Source of the DNA: Stomorhina lunata
Taxonomy: Eukaryota > Arthropoda > Insecta > Diptera > Rhiniidae
Assembly (NCBI GenBank): GCA_933228675.1
Contig: OW121743.1
Location: 62,193,118-62,257,117 of the forward strand
Reading direction: 5' to 3'
Length of the DNA: 64,000 nt
Positions 20,822-33,769 of this stretch are shown here, in pieces. The position numbers and the translations under genes are program-made. The stretch's first letter is position 1; each line of letters opens with the position of its first letter. The notes under the pieces were generated by a model. That model was not told the origin of the DNA and did not search any database. It saw only the letters and a program-made list of their open reading frames with translations.

Positions 20822-21872
20822 AAAAATTTTTAGCAAAAAAAATTTTCTATAAAAAAAATTTTATAATGAAATTTTTTTCTATAGAAAACATTTTGTAATG
20901 AAATTTTTTTCTATAGAAAAAATTTTATAATGAAAATTTTTTCTAGAGAAAAAATTTTATAATGAAAATTTTTTCTATAGACAAAATTTTATAATGAAAA
21001 TTTTTCTATAGAAAAAATTTTATAATGAAAATTTTTTCTATAGAAAAAATTTTCTAATGAAATTTTTTTCTAAAGAAAAAATTTTATAACGAAAATTTTT
21101 TCTAAAGAAAAAATTTTATAATGAAAATTTTTTCTATAGAAAAAATTTTATACTGAAAATTTTTTCTATAGAAAAAATTTTATAATGAAAATTTTTTCTA
21201 TAGAAAAAATTTTATAATGAAAATTTTTTCTATAGAAAAAATTTTATAATGAAAATATTTTCTATAGAAAAAATTTTATAATGAAAATTTTTTCTATAGA
21301 AAAAAATTTATAATGAAAATTTTTTCTATAGAAATAATTTTATAATGAAAATTTTTTCTATAGAAAAAATTTTATAATGAAAATTTTTTCTATAGAAAAA
21401 ATTTTATAATGAAAATTTTTTCTATAGAAAAAATTTTATAATGAAAATTTTTTCTATAGAAAAAATTTTATAATGAAAATTTTTTCTATAGAAAAAATTT
21501 TATAATGAAAATTTTTTCTATAGAAAAAATTTTATAATGAAAATTTTTTCTATAGAAAAAATTTTACAATGAAAATTTTTTCTATAGAAAAAATTTTACA
21601 ATGAAAATTTTTTCTATAGAAAAAATTTTACAATGAAAATTTTTTCTATAGAAAAAATTTTATAATGAAAATTTTTTCTATAGAAAAAATTTTATAATGA
21701 AAATTTTTTCTATAGAAAAAATTTTATAATGAAAATTTTTTCTATAGAAAAGATTTTATTTTGAAAATTTTTTCTATAGAAAAAATTTTATTTTGAAAAT
21801 TTTTTCTATAGAAAACAATTTATTTTGAAAATTTTTTCTATAGAAAAAATCTTATAATGAAAATTTCTATTT
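20822..21872. repeat. 32-bp tandem array, ATAATG + CTATAG halves
   Basis: About 33 very similar units of 32 bp (for example TATAATG starts at 21181 and 21213). Halves are TTTTTTCTATAGAAAAAA and TTTTATAATGAAAA. A TACAATG variant is restricted to three neighbouring units near 21565-21625, and a TATTTTG variant to the last units at 21755-21830, so variants spread locally. This is one of the most homogeneous arrays in the window, suggesting recent expansion. Confidence 0.95.
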
Positions 21873-23957
21873 AATAAGAGATAACAGGGTTTTCTTTCGG
21901 ATTTTTATGGCTAAAACATAATCATTTTTTATCCTCGAAAAAAAAAAATAAGTGTATACCAACAAATTTCCTACTTATCCCTGCTGAGGTCTATTAATAA
22001 ATATGTAAAAGCTTTATCTTGACAAAACCAAGAAAAACACGAGTCCTCTAGGATATTTGATGATGTGAGCGACATTAACATGACAGGACAATATAAAGAA
22101 ATAACCTAACACAAAAATGAAAAAAGACACAAAAAAATAGTCCTGTGAAAGGCTGCGGAAGTTGCCAGCCAACATGAAATTGTAAAGAAAATCCATTAAT
22201 ATTAAATGAAGCCAGGTAATATAAACATTAAAATAGATAATGTTAACTTAAGCTGAAATAAGAAATTTTGCTACATTTTTGTATATTTTTTGCTTAAAAT
22301 CAAGATAAATGTTTTTTGAGGTTTTTGCTTTTATAAACAAAACAAACGAAAAGAAAAGAAAAAAATGATGGAACTAAAATAATCAAAAAGAAAACAGCAG
22401 CCGAAGGAAGCATTTGTTTATGTTAACACTTTTCAAAAGGAAATCAAGAAGAAAAACAAAAAATTCAGAAATGTTGAAGGAAAACTAAAGCAAATAACTG
22501 GAAATGGAAACAGCAAAGAAAAATTTTCATTTCCAGTTACAAAAAATAAGAAAGAAGCAGTTCTAGCAACTGAAAGAAGACACAAATGTGCAAGTTGTAA
22601 TGAAGAGGTGTATTTCACAGGAACAACCTTTTCAAAGTGTTTGTCACTAGCCTCACTCCTTTCTTCTGACTCCTTGATAACCTTTCCTATATTTCCATTA
22701 ACACCCCGAGTATCTTTACATCACACAATTATAAAAAGATACAACAAAAGTTGAAGCAAAAAAATTAAAAGATGAAAAAAAAAAACGTTCAATGTAGCTA
22801 CAGAAATGAATTGAGAGGAATGAAAAACAGCCACTTGAGATGATTTATGATGTTGTGCTAAGGTTCTTTTAATTTTTGTTTCCATCTTAACTCCTTTCCA
22901 CCAGAACTTGTGTTCAAGCTGATAAAAATAAAAAAAATGAAAAAAAAACTAAAAGATTTTTGCTCTTATGGCAAAATGAGAAAAACTCAAGTGTCAAAAC
23001 AACAACAATCAAAAGGTAGTCAAGTCAGGCTAGAGGAACAGTCTAAGGGAAGGAAGGACGGACATATAGAAAGACAGACGGATGGAAGGACTTTTTAAAA
23101 ACTGACAGACGGACGGATGGAAGAACGGACATGAAGACAGACCTACTAAGAGACTTAAAAAAAACAGCCAAAGCAAAACAAGGATTTAGTAATTTAGCAA
23201 AAGGTGTGAAATAAGTAAGAGATAAGATAATATGTGTAAAAAATAACAACAACAACAACAACATCAAACATTCTTAAAGCAACACAAACAGAAAAAAACA
23301 ACTAAAATTCCTTGAGAATTGAGACAAATGCTGGGAGTGGAAAATCTTAAATTAGCAAAAATTCATTAAAAATCTTGAAATGTTTCTTTATTTTTCCTGA
23401 AAGCAGGTATTATGCCCTAAAAGGAGTTTATCTAAATGAAAAGGAATTTTTAATAAAAACATAACATTAAAATGATTTAAGAGAAAATTTAAAATTTTTG
23501 TGTCTTAAATTGAAGACAAAAACTTTTAAACATTTCAAGGGCAACTTAAGTATTAGGAAAAGGTATGGGTATGGGTATGGAATTATTGCAATTCTCTAAG
23601 TAATTTACAAAATTATCATTATTATTTATTAGCTAAATACTTAAGTGTATTTATAGTGTTACAAAAAAATCTAATAATGACACAATTTACTTAATTTACC
23701 TGATCAAAAAAAATATATATTTTATAAACCAAAATCATTGTGTTTTATGCAAAAACAATGAAATTAAAGTAGAGTGCAAGTGTAATTCCAGCGTTGAATA
23801 AAGTTTAAAAGAAAATAACGTTTTTTGTACCAAAACTTAAATCAAATTTTTCACTCAGAATCACAAATCATTTATCTTGTTAAAAAAAAACTGAAACTTA
23901 ATTAGAAATCTAGCCTAATTCCATAAAATCTAATCTTCCAAAATTTCATATTTTTAA
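21873..23957. other. Purine-rich spacer
   Basis: From about 22300 to 23300 the + strand is strongly A/G-rich, with a GGAC/GGAT/GACA-rich patch at 23045-23145, (AAC)n at 23247-23262 and three GGTATG copies at 23565-23582. Short frames on both strands overlap each other and show no domain. I see no gene. A transcribed leader on the - strand (C/T-rich as sense) cannot be excluded. Confidence 0.4.
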
Positions 23958-26220
23958 TAGGAAATTTGCATAAAATTTCTTCTGCTTTTCAAAATTTTTT
24001 TTTTTAATTTCTGTTTGATAAAAAACAAATAATTTTTTAAGAAATTTTTCATATGAAATTTCTTGTTTTTAAAGAAATTCTTAAAAAAAAAATTAATAGG
24101 AAATTTTTTCTAAATCTCTTATTTTTAATATTTAGAAAATTTTTTATTTTTTAATAGCAAATTTAAAAAAAAAATTCTTATTCTAATAGAAAATTTCTTA
24201 TAGTTATAGGAAATTGTTCAAAAATTTCTGATTTTTATAGGAAATTTTTCAAAAATTTCTGATTTTTATAAATAAAAATTTCTGGTTTTCATAGGAAATT
24301 TTTCTAAAATTTCTGATTTTTATGGGAAATTTTTCTAAAATTTCTGCTTTTTATAGTAAACTGTTCAAAGATTTCATATTTTTAAGAAAATTTTTTAAAA
24401 ATTTCTTATTTTAATAGGAAAATTTTTAAAAAATTCTTTATTTTATAGGATAATTTTAAAAAAATTTTTATTATAAAAGAAAATTAAAAAAAAAAAATTT
24501 CTTATTTTTCATAGGAATTTTTTAAAAAATTGTCATTTTTATGGAAAATTTTTAAAAAACTTCTTATTTTTGTTGGAAATTTTTAAAATTTCCTATTTAT
24601 ATAGGAATTTATAAAACATCTTACACTTATAAGAATTTTTTTTAAATTTCTTATTTTGATATGAAGTTTTTGCAGAATTTTTTTTTTTATAAGGAATTTT
24701 TGCATTTTTTTTTAATTTTCTATTTTTATAGACTAATTTAAAAAAATTTTTTATGAAGATTTTTCAAAAATTTCTTATTTTTATAGGAAATTTTTAAAAA
24801 TTTCTTATTTTTATAGGAAATTTTTTAAAAATGTATTATTTTTATAGAAATTTTTCAAAAGATTTTTTAGTTTTATAGGAAATTTTTTAAAAAATTTCTA
24901 TTTTTACAGACAATTTTTAAAAAATTTCTTATATTTATAGAAAAGTTTTCAACCATTTCTTATTTTTATAGGAATTTTTTCAAAAATTTCTTATCTTTTT
25001 AAGAATTTTTTCAAAAAATTTCTTGTTTTTATAGTAAATTTTTAAAAAATTTCTCATTTTTAGAAAAGATTCTTCAGAAATTTCTTATTTTTGTAGGAAA
25101 TTTTTCAAAAATTTCTCATTTTTAAAGGAAATTTTTAAAAAAATTCTTATTTTTGTAGGAAATTTTTCAAAAATTTCTTATTTTTATAGGAAATTTTTCA
25201 AAAATTTCTTATTTTTTTTAGGAAATTTTTCAAAAATTTCTTATTTTTTTAGGAAATTTTTCAAAAATTTCTTTTTTTTATAGGAAATTTTTCAAAAATT
25301 TTTTATTTTTATAGCAAAATTTTCAAAAATTTCGTACTTTAATAAAAAAATTGTCAAAAAATATTTTATTTATTTAGAATTTTTTTTTTAAATTTCTTAT
25401 TTTTTTTAGGAAATTTTTCACAAATTTCGTTTTTTTTTTACAAAATTTTAAGAAAATTTCCTATTTTTATACAAAATTATTCAAAAATTTCTTATTTTTA
25501 TACAAAATTTTTTAAAAATTTCTTATTGTTATAAAATTTTTCAAAAATTTCGTTTTACAGAAAATTTTTTAAAAATTTCTTATTTTTATACAAAATTTTT
25601 CAAAAATGTCTTATTTTTATAGGAAAATTTTCAAAAAATTCTTATTTTTAGGGAAAACTTTTGAAATCATATTTTTGAAGTTTAAAAAAAATGAAAAAAT
25701 ATTAAATTCTTTAAAAAACCAAAAATTAAAATTAATCATAAAATGATCGTTTGAGATATCCTTGAGCATTTTTTCAAAAATTCGAAAATAATTTCGAATT
25801 TTTTAACATGAAAAAAATCTCAACAATTTGAAAAAATATTTTAAAAACTCATTATTTTCAAAGAAATTTTTTCAAAAATTTCCTATTCTTATAATAAATT
25901 TTTCAAAAATTTCATATTTTTATAGGAAATTTTTAAAAAATTTCCTATTTTTATTGGAAATTTTTCAAAAACTACTATTATAGAAACTACTATTTTTATA
26001 GAAAAGTTTTTAAAAATTCATATTTTTATAGAAAATTGTTTAAAAATTTATTATTTTTTCAAGAAATTTTTTTAAAAATTTTATTCTTATAGAAATTTTT
26101 TTAAAAATTTCCTATTTTTATAGGAAACTTTTCAAAAATTTCCTATTTTTATAGAAAATTTTCCGAAAATTGTCTAGTTTTATAGGAAATTTTTGGAAAA
26201 TTTGCTATTTTTATAGGAAA
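23958..26220. repeat. ~31-bp tandem array, GAAATTTTT-C-AAAAATTTC dyad, orientation 1
   Basis: Around 65 diverged units: AGGAAATTTTTCAAAAATTT, then CTTATTTTTAT. The core GAAATTTTTCAAAAATTTC is a perfect odd-centred dyad. Edges are degenerate; the stretch 25080-25330 is the most regular. A non-array block at about 25680-25860 interrupts it. The reverse complement of this unit makes the array at 27.5-29.0 kb. Confidence 0.93.
25751..25850. repeat. Duplicated ~100-bp array-flank block, copy 1
   Basis: Starts TTGAGATATCCTTGAGCATT and runs through TTCGAAAATAATTTCG and AACATGAAAAAAATCTCAAC. The same block occurs at 26222-26318, 471 bp away, with few differences. Between the copies lies about 370 bp of ordinary array. 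The array end and its flank were therefore duplicated together as one segment. Confidence 0.85.
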
Positions 26221-26221
26221 T

Positions 26222-26318
26222 TTGAGATATCCTTGAGCATTTTTTTAAAAAATTCGAAATTAATTTCGGATTTTTGAACATGAAAAAAATCTCAACAATT
26301 TGTAAAAATATTTTAAAC
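26222..26318. repeat. Duplicated ~100-bp array-flank block, copy 2
   Basis: Partner of the block at 25751-25850, marking the outer edge of the array. After it the sequence becomes ordinary spacer (ACAGCTTTTCTGTG...). This outer copy is probably the original flank and the inner copy the product of unequal exchange, though direction cannot be proved from sequence alone. Confidence 0.85.
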
Positions 26319-27469
26319 TCTTCTCTAAAAATGATTTCTTAACAGCTTTTCTGTGTTAATTGCATTTTAAACAGTTTTTTGCCTTGTTTTCCTTTTTTGT
26401 TGATTCCTTTGTTTTTATTAAATTAACTTTATATACTTAATACGAGTGTATGTTTGTGTTTTTTTAAAAACATAAGTGCTAATCTTGTGATTTTTTTTAT
26501 GAAACATACTTTTTAGCATATGACAAATTCTTGTTGGTATGTTGCAAGCCAACATGTTGGCTGGTTGGTTGTCGCTTGTTCTCTTCTTTTAAACAAAAAC
26601 AACAACAACAACCACAGACACTTGACTTTTGGAGTGTTATTTTCCCGCTTTTTAAGTTTTTTGTTCGAAAAAAAAAACAATTTTTTTTTTGGTTTTTTGT
26701 CATTTTTGTTTAAGCTTTAGATTTTTCAAGTGTTGCTTGCTAAATACAATAATATCCTGCTGTGTCTGATAAAACTAAACCGCCCAACCACTTAGACTTT
26801 AAACAAAATGCAAAAAAGAAAAAAATTATTTAAAATCCAGAGAAATATTTTTGTTTGTCGAAAGAAAATAAAGCAAAGAAATATGAATGAATATTTAAAT
26901 ATTTTGCCTGTTTTTTTTATCAGTTTCTTGCTAGACATCCTTTTTTTTAAGGATAATACTAAAAAAATATGTATATTCTTGTATCTTTTAGCATTTTCTG
27001 TTATAATTCTTATATTCGTCGCATTTTTTGGTAAATATTTCATATTATTTTTATGGACCATATATATATATTATATTTTTTGTCTCGGTCTGTCTTGTTA
27101 CACAAAATGGTCAGCTTTGTTAAGAGAATAAATAAATACAAAAAAAAAAAAAGAAAAAGATCTGAAAAAGAATGAAATAAATATAAAATTTTCATAGTTT
27201 TGCATATTATTCAAAAAGGATATTATTGTAATTTTTTTATGTCCAGAAGTTCTTTGAAAAATATTCGAAATTATAAGAGTAAAAAAATGGAACAAATTAT
27301 AAGGAATTTAACATAACAAAAGAAATATATTTCAGTTATTAAATATAAATGACAAAAACTGTAGAAATGAATAATTAGGGAATTTAAAGAAGCCTTAAAT
27401 ATAAATATAAAAAAATGTTTCTATAAAAAAGAAATATTTAAAAAACTTACTGCAAAAATATGAAAGTTT
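26319..27469. other. Spacer between inverted arrays; one 107-codon open frame
   Basis: Separates two arrays of opposite orientation and would be the loop of a transcript spanning both. A frame of 107 codons on the + strand (26808-27131) encodes a Lys/Arg-rich start and two or three hydrophobic stretches (residues about 28-47, 53-75 and 77-95). It overlaps an 89-codon antisense frame, has no recognisable domain, and its residues (Ile, Phe, Leu, Lys) are what A+T-rich DNA gives by chance. I do not call it a gene. Confidence 0.4.
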
Positions 27470-29035
27470 TCAAAAAATTTCCTACAAAAATAAGATATTT
27501 TTAAGAAATCTCCTGCAAAAGTAACACATTTTTGAGCATTTTTCTATAGTTTTTGAAAAACTTCCTATAAAAATAAGAAATGTTTGAAAATTTTCCTATA
27601 AAAATAAGAAATTTTTTAAAAATTTCCTTTAAAAAAAGGAATTTTTTTCTAAAAATTTCCTATTAAAATAAGAAATTTTTGAAAAATTTCCTTTAAAAAT
27701 AAGAAAACTTTTAAAAATTTCCTTTAAAAAAGCAATTTTTTTAAATTTTCCTATAAAAATAAGGCATTTTTGAGAAATCTTCATATAAAGCTAAATTTTT
27801 TTTAATTTCCTATAAAAATAGGAAATTTTTGAAAAATTTCTTATAAAAATAGGAAATTTTTGAAAAATTTCTTATAAAAATAAGAAATTTTTGAAAAATT
27901 TCTTATAAAAATAAGAAATTTTTGAAAAATTTCGTACAAAAATAAGAAATTTTTGAAAAATTTCGTATAAAAATAAGAAATTTTTGAAAAATTTCGTATA
28001 AAAATAAGAAATTTTTGAAAAATTTCTTACAAAAATAAGAAGTTTTTGAAAAATTTCTTATAAAAATAAGAAATGTTTAAAAAATTTCTTATAAAAATAA
28101 GAAATTTTTGAAAAATTTCTTATAAAAATAAGAAATTTTTGAAAAATTTCTTATAAAAATAAGAAATTTTTGAAAAATTTCTTATAAAAAGAAGAAATTT
28201 TGAAAATTTTCTTATAAAAATAAAAAATTTTGAAAATTTTCTTATAAAAATAAGAAATTTTTGAAAAATTTCTTATAAAAATATGAAATTTTTGAAAAAT
28301 TTCTTATAAAAATAAGAAATTTTTGAAAAATTTCTTATAAAAATAAGAAATTTTTGAAAAATTTCTTATAAAAATATGAAATTTTTGAAAAATTTCTTAT
28401 AAAAATAAGAAATTTTTGAAAAATTTCTTATAAAAATAAGAAATTTTTGAAAAATTTCTTATAAAAATAAGAAATTTTTGAAAAATTTCTTATAAAAATA
28501 AGAAATTTTTGAAAAATTTCTTATAAAAATAAGAAATTTTTGAAGAACAAAAATTACAAATTTTTGAAAAATGTGTAGTAAAAATGTGAAATTTTTAAAA
28601 TATTTCCTATAAAAATAAGAAATTTTTGAAAAATTTTGTATAAAAATAAGAAATTTTCTTTAAAAATAAAAAATTTTCGAAAAATTTCCTATAAAAATAA
28701 GAATTTTTTAAAAAATTCCTTTTGAAAAATTTCCTATAAAAAAAAAAAATTGTTATAAAAATCAGAAATTTTTGAAAAATTTCCTATAAAAATAAGATAT
28801 TTTTAAAAAATTTCCTATAAAAATATTTAAGAAATTTTTTTAAAAAAAATGAGAAATTTCCTAAAATAATAGAAATTTTAAAAAATTCGGATAAAAATTT
28901 GGATAAATTACTATAAATATAACAATTTTTTTTTTTAAATTTCTTATAAAAACAAGAGATTTTTGAAAAATTTCCTAAAAAAATACGTAATTTTTGAAAA
29001 ATTACCAATAAAAATAAAAAATTTTCTATTGAATT
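27470..29035. repeat. 31-bp tandem array, same dyad, inverted orientation
   Basis: About 48 units of 31 bp (for example AAATTTTTGAAAAATTTC at 28441 and 28472). This is the reverse complement of the unit at 24.0-26.2 kb. Units from about 27830 to 28540 are nearly identical; both edges decay, with GTATAA and GTACAA variants clustered at 27930-28010. With the 24-26 kb array it forms a pair of long inverted repeats separated by about 1.2 kb. Confidence 0.95.
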
Positions 29036-30324
29036 TTTTTAAATAACTATCCTTTTTTATCCCCAAACTATATATTTGTTATAAATTGCCAAAAAAAAAA
29101 CCTTCTGTTCTTGGAAAATAAATTTACATAAAAGTTGAAAATCATTAACTTAATTACAAAACCTATTATGAAGATTAACATTTGTAATAATCTTGTTTTC
29201 AAACCCTTAAAAAAAATATAAAAACTCAGAAATTTCCAAACAAAACTGTTAATTCCTATAATTAGTAAAAACATTAAAACTTTAATTAGAAAATGTACCT
29301 TTTCAAGCCTCAACTTCTAAACATTTGCCATATCTAGCCAATACCCTCCCTACCCACAAGACATTCCAAATAGTCTAGAAAATTTGGAATTTTTCAATAA
29401 CACCTTATTTAAAAATTCAATTAAAACCGACCTAAACCTAAACAAAAATTTTGAGAAAAATGTGACAGCAAGACTCATACCAGAAAAAAAATTAGACAAA
29501 TATCAAAATGATATCAATGGCTAAATGATATAATCTAAAATAAAACAAAAAGAAAACACCCCTCCCTTCTTACAGCTGCTTTGCACGGGATGATTATGGG
29601 GCATCTATAGAAAAAAAGATTGAAAAAAGACAATACAAATGAGGAATTCAAATACTACAAGCAACCCTCATTTTCAATTAAAAAGGTTTAAAACCCTCAT
29701 TTATTATCAAACCATTCATCCATCCGTCCGTCCGTCCTTCGGCAGCATCAGCCTCATCCATGTCATTGTCCTTCGCTCTCGTTCTTGTCGTCTGTCTAAC
29801 CGGATTCCCATTAATACCAATCGAAAAGTGTGTGGTCAAATAAAATTCTCATACCTTTTTTCCAAAAAATGTTTCAAACACTTAATATTTACATTTAGAG
29901 GAAATGAAATGAAAAAATTTTAAACAAAAACCAATTTTATTTATTTATGTAGTAAATGTTGTTAAATAAATATTAAATATTTGTTATAAAATGGAAAAAA
30001 TGTTAAATACAATAAATAAATATAAATACAATATTGTTTTAATAAACATAAAAATGTTCATTTTCTGATATTGTTCTTGTATTTTGTTTGTTCATAAAAT
30101 TTATTTGATATTTACATATGCCCCGATTGTGTAACATCTGGTTTTTTGCAGAATTTTTGTAAAAATATAATTTTTATTGTTATTATTTTATGTTTTTAAT
30201 ATTTACATAAATTTATTTTAATCCAAAAATTTTAGCTTTAATCACATTTTCTCATAATATTTATTCGACATTCGGCAAAAAAGACCAGCGAAATATTTCA
30301 GATCACAAAAGGATATTTAAAAAT
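29036..30324. other. Spacer with TCCG-rich patch
   Basis: A+T-rich. A pyrimidine run then CTTACAG occurs at about 29561-29574, a plausible but unsupported 3' splice site. A (TCCG)n patch lies at about 29708-29735. A 94-codon frame begins at 29639 and crosses the TCCG patch; it shows no domain and I do not call it a gene. Confidence 0.4.
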
Positions 30325-30880
30325 AGAATTCTTGTAAAATTTTCTATTAAAAGAGGAAATTTTTAAAAATTTACTATAAATATAAAAGATTTACTACAAA
30401 AAAAAGAAATTTTTGAAAAATTTTCTAAAAAATAAGAAATGTTTGAAAAAATTCCTATAAAAATAAGAAATTTTTAAAAAATTTTCTATAAAAATTAGAA
30501 CTTTTTTAAAAATGTTCTTTAAAAGAAAGAAAATTTTTAAAAACTTCCTTTAAAAATAAGAAAATTTTTCAAATTTTCCTTTAAAAATAAGAAAATTTTT
30601 TAAAAATTCAGAAATTCTTAGAAAATTTTCTATCAAAATAAAAAATTTTTTAAAAATTTTCCATAAAAATAAGAAGTTTTTAAAAAAGAAAAGAAAATTT
30701 TGTAAAATTTCCTTAAAAAAAAAAAAAAAAACGGAATTTTCAAAAACTTCATATAAAAATAAAAAAATTTTATAAAAATCAGAAACTTTTGAAAAATTTC
30801 CTATCAAAAAAGAAATTTTTAAAAATTTCCTATTAAAATTTTCCTATAAAAATAAGAAAATTTCGAAAAATTCATATATT
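30325..30880. repeat. Left arm of fold-back tandem array (orientation 2)
   Basis: About 17 degenerate units of the AAAAATAAGAAATTTTTGAAAA type, the same orientation as the 27.5-29.0 kb array. Immediately to its right the orientation flips. The boundary region, about 30868-30895, reads CGAAAAATTCATATATTCA then TATATTTTTCAAAAG, itself near-palindromic. Confidence 0.88.
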
Positions 30881-30889
30881 CATATATTT

Positions 30890-32622
30890 TTCAAAAGTTT
30901 ATTATTTTTAGAGGAAATTTTGAAAAATTTTTCACTTTGAATTCTTCAAAAATTTCTAACTTTTATAGGAAAAACTTAAAATTTATAAGAAATTTTTCCA
31001 AAATTTTTATTTTCTTTTATTATTTTATAGAAAAATTTTCAAAAATTTTTATTTTTATACAAAATTTTCAAAAATTTCCATTTTTTTTTAAAATTTCTTA
31101 TTTTTTTTTTAGAAAATTTTCTATTTTTATAGGAAATTTTTCTAAAATTTCGTATTTTTATAGAAAATTATTTCAACATTTTCTTATTTTTATAGGAAAT
31201 TTGTCAAAATTTTTTTTTTTTTATTTTGAATTCTTGAAAAATTTCTTATTTTATAGGAAATATTTGAAAACTTTCATATTTTTGAAAAATTTCTTAATTT
31301 TATAGAAATTTTTTTTTTAAATTTCTTATTTTATAGGAAATTTTTCAAAATGTTTTTATTTTTATAGGAAATTTTTCTAAAATTTCTTTTTTTCATTGAA
31401 AGTTTTTCAAAATTGTTTTATTTCTACAGGAAATTTTATAAAAATTTCTTATTTTTAGAAGAAATTTTTAAAAAACTAAAAGGAAATTTTTCAAAAATTT
31501 CTTATTATTATAGGAAATTTTTAAAAAATTTCTTATTTTTATAGGAAATTTTTTAAAAACTTATTATTTTAATAGGAAATTTTTCAAAAATTTATTTTGT
31601 TTTATAGGAAATTTTTCAAAAAATTCTTATTTTTATAGGAAATTTTTAAAAAAATTTATTTTTATAGGAAATTTTTTAAAAACTTTTTATTTTTAAAGAA
31701 AATTTTTAAAAATTTCTTAATCATAAAGGTAATTTTTAAAAATTTCTTATTTTTATAGGAAAATTTTCAAAATTTTCCTATTATTATAGGAAATTTTTCA
31801 AAAATTTCCTATAACTATAGGAAATTTTTTCCTATTATGAAATTTTTCAAAAATTTCTTATTTTTATAGGAAAATTTTCAAAAATTTCTTATTTTTATAG
31901 GAAATTTTTCAAAAATTTCTTATTTTTATAGAAATTTTTCAAAAATTTTTTTTTATAGGAAATTTTTCAAAAATTTATTTTTATTGAAACTTTTTCAAAA
32001 ATTTTATATTTCTATAGAAAACATTCCAAAAATTTTTTATTTTTATATGAAATTTTTCAAAAATTTCTTTTTTTTATAGGAAATTTTTAAAAATTTTTTT
32101 TATAGGAAACTTTTTAAAAATTTCTTATTTTTATAGGAAATTTTTCAAAAAATTCTCATTTTTATAGGAAATTTTTCAAAAATTTCTTATTTGTATATGA
32201 AATTTTTCAAAATTTTTTTATTTTTATAGGAAATTTAAAAAAAAATTCTTACTTTTATATTAAATTTTTCAAGAATTTCTTATTTGTATAGGAAATTTTT
32301 CAAAAATTTCTTAGTTTTAAAGGAAATTTTTCAAAAATTTCCTATAAAACTTTAGGAAATTTTTCAAAAATTTCTTATTTTTATAAGAAATTTTTCAAAA
32401 ATTTATCGTTTTTATAGGAAATTTTTTAAAAATTCTTATTTTTATAGGAAATTTTTCAAAAATTTCTTATATATATAAAAAAATTTTCAAAAGCTTCTTA
32501 TTTTTATAGAACAGTTTTTAAAAATTTTCTTTTTTTTATAGGAAATTTTTTAAAAATTTCTTATTTTCATTGAAAATTTTTCAAAAATTTCTTTTTTTTT
32601 TTTTTTTGTAGGAATTTTTTCA
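30890..32622. repeat. Right arm of fold-back tandem array (orientation 1)
   Basis: About 52 units of AGGAAATTTTTCAAAAATTT plus CTTATTTTTAT, the same orientation as the 24.0-26.2 kb array and opposite to the adjacent 30.3-30.9 kb units. The two arms abut with almost no spacer, so strands could fold back over about 0.5 kb. It ends in a poly-T run at about 32592-32607. Frames across it are repeat artefacts: a 31-bp unit rotates through all three frames and gives a 31-residue peptide period. Confidence 0.93.
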
Positions 32623-33769
32623 GAAATGATTCTCTTTTTAGTATTTTTCTGCTGGGTTTCGCCGCCTGCATAAATGCTAATTTTAGTTTTATAATTTTTC
32701 CAATTTATAAATATTATTTTCATTTAATTGCCAATAAAAAAAATACTATAATTAAACTCCAAGTAAAATAGATATTATGCCACATTACACAAACATAAAA
32801 ACATGAAATACTCAATAAAAAAATTCTTTATTATAGCCATATACAAAAAAAATACTAACATCAGGACCTCGATTTGCGTTGATAATAAAAACTTATCTTT
32901 TCATGAATATCGAGTGTTGCTGTAAATAAAATAAATCCCAATCTCAATGATTTTTTCTTAAACATTTCAAATCCTTAGCCCGCCTTTCGTGGCCCTGGTG
33001 TTTCTTTATACTCATGTGAAATCCTTTACATACAAACACCCTACATTTATAAAGATGGGTAAAAGATATTAGCAAATGTAACACTCAATGGGATTAAACT
33101 TAAGTGATTTCCTGTTGGCAATTTAAAATTTTTCCTAAATTAGTACAACAACATTTGAACATACCGCAAAAGCGAGGCAATACCAATACTTATACATTCA
33201 TTCATTCATACATACACTTACAAACATGTATCATTTAATAATAAACGAATTGTATCACAAAAAGATACAAAATAAACAAAAAACAAAAAAAGACAAAAAT
33301 AACTACAAAAAACAACAACCGCGCGCCATTCATAGATATTTAATTAGTGAAACGAGTAGCTTAGACGAGTATATGTAGACACTTCTGGATATGGATACAA
33401 GCCGAGTAGTACTACTCTACTCACTCTATAAACAGAAATTTAGAAGCCCAGTAGGAAAATCGTGACGTAAAGTGACATAATAGAACTTCGCATATCTTAT
33501 TCGTGAATACCCAGAAATTGGTTTTATTGGAAGGCCTACGAAAGCAGCCTTGGAAGATATGAAAAAAAATATTTCTTTCAAAAATTTCTTAAAATGAGTT
33601 TTAGTATAATTTTCATGTTTTGAGATCTATTTGAAATTTTTTATGGGAAACAGAAAGTCTTAATTGTTTAAGAATGTAAAACCATTACTTTTTGCGTTCC
33701 CAAAGAAGGACATTTATGATGTCTTTATACATTACACAAAAAGGATTAACTTTATAATACCTATACTCA
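32623..33769. other. Spacer with small GC-richer island
   Basis: At 33318-33560 the sequence is GC-richer than its surroundings: ACCGCGCGCCATTCATAG, a partial duplication of CGAGTA..TAGAC at 33353-33380, and AATCGTGACGTAAAGTGAC at 33459. No start codon, domain or element end is evident. It might be regulatory or an old mobile-element piece. Confidence 0.35.

Noticed and set aside
23560..23585. GGTATG repeats as interstitial telomeric sequence
   Set aside because: Only three copies, and flies do not use a TTAGGG-type telomeric repeat; treated as a short microsatellite.
26808..27131. 107-codon open frame with hydrophobic stretches, + strand
   Set aside because: Composition is what A+T-rich DNA gives by chance (Ile, Phe, Leu, Lys). 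An 89-codon antisense frame overlaps it, no domain is recognisable, and there is no promoter or splice context.
29639..29923. 94-codon open frame on + strand
   Set aside because: It runs through a TCCG low-complexity patch and shows no domain or conserved start context; a nearby CTTACAG is not enough to support an exon.
30937..31305. 122-codon Phe/Lys/Ile-rich open frame
   Set aside because: Translation of a 31-bp satellite, which cycles through all frames and lacks stops only because of its composition.
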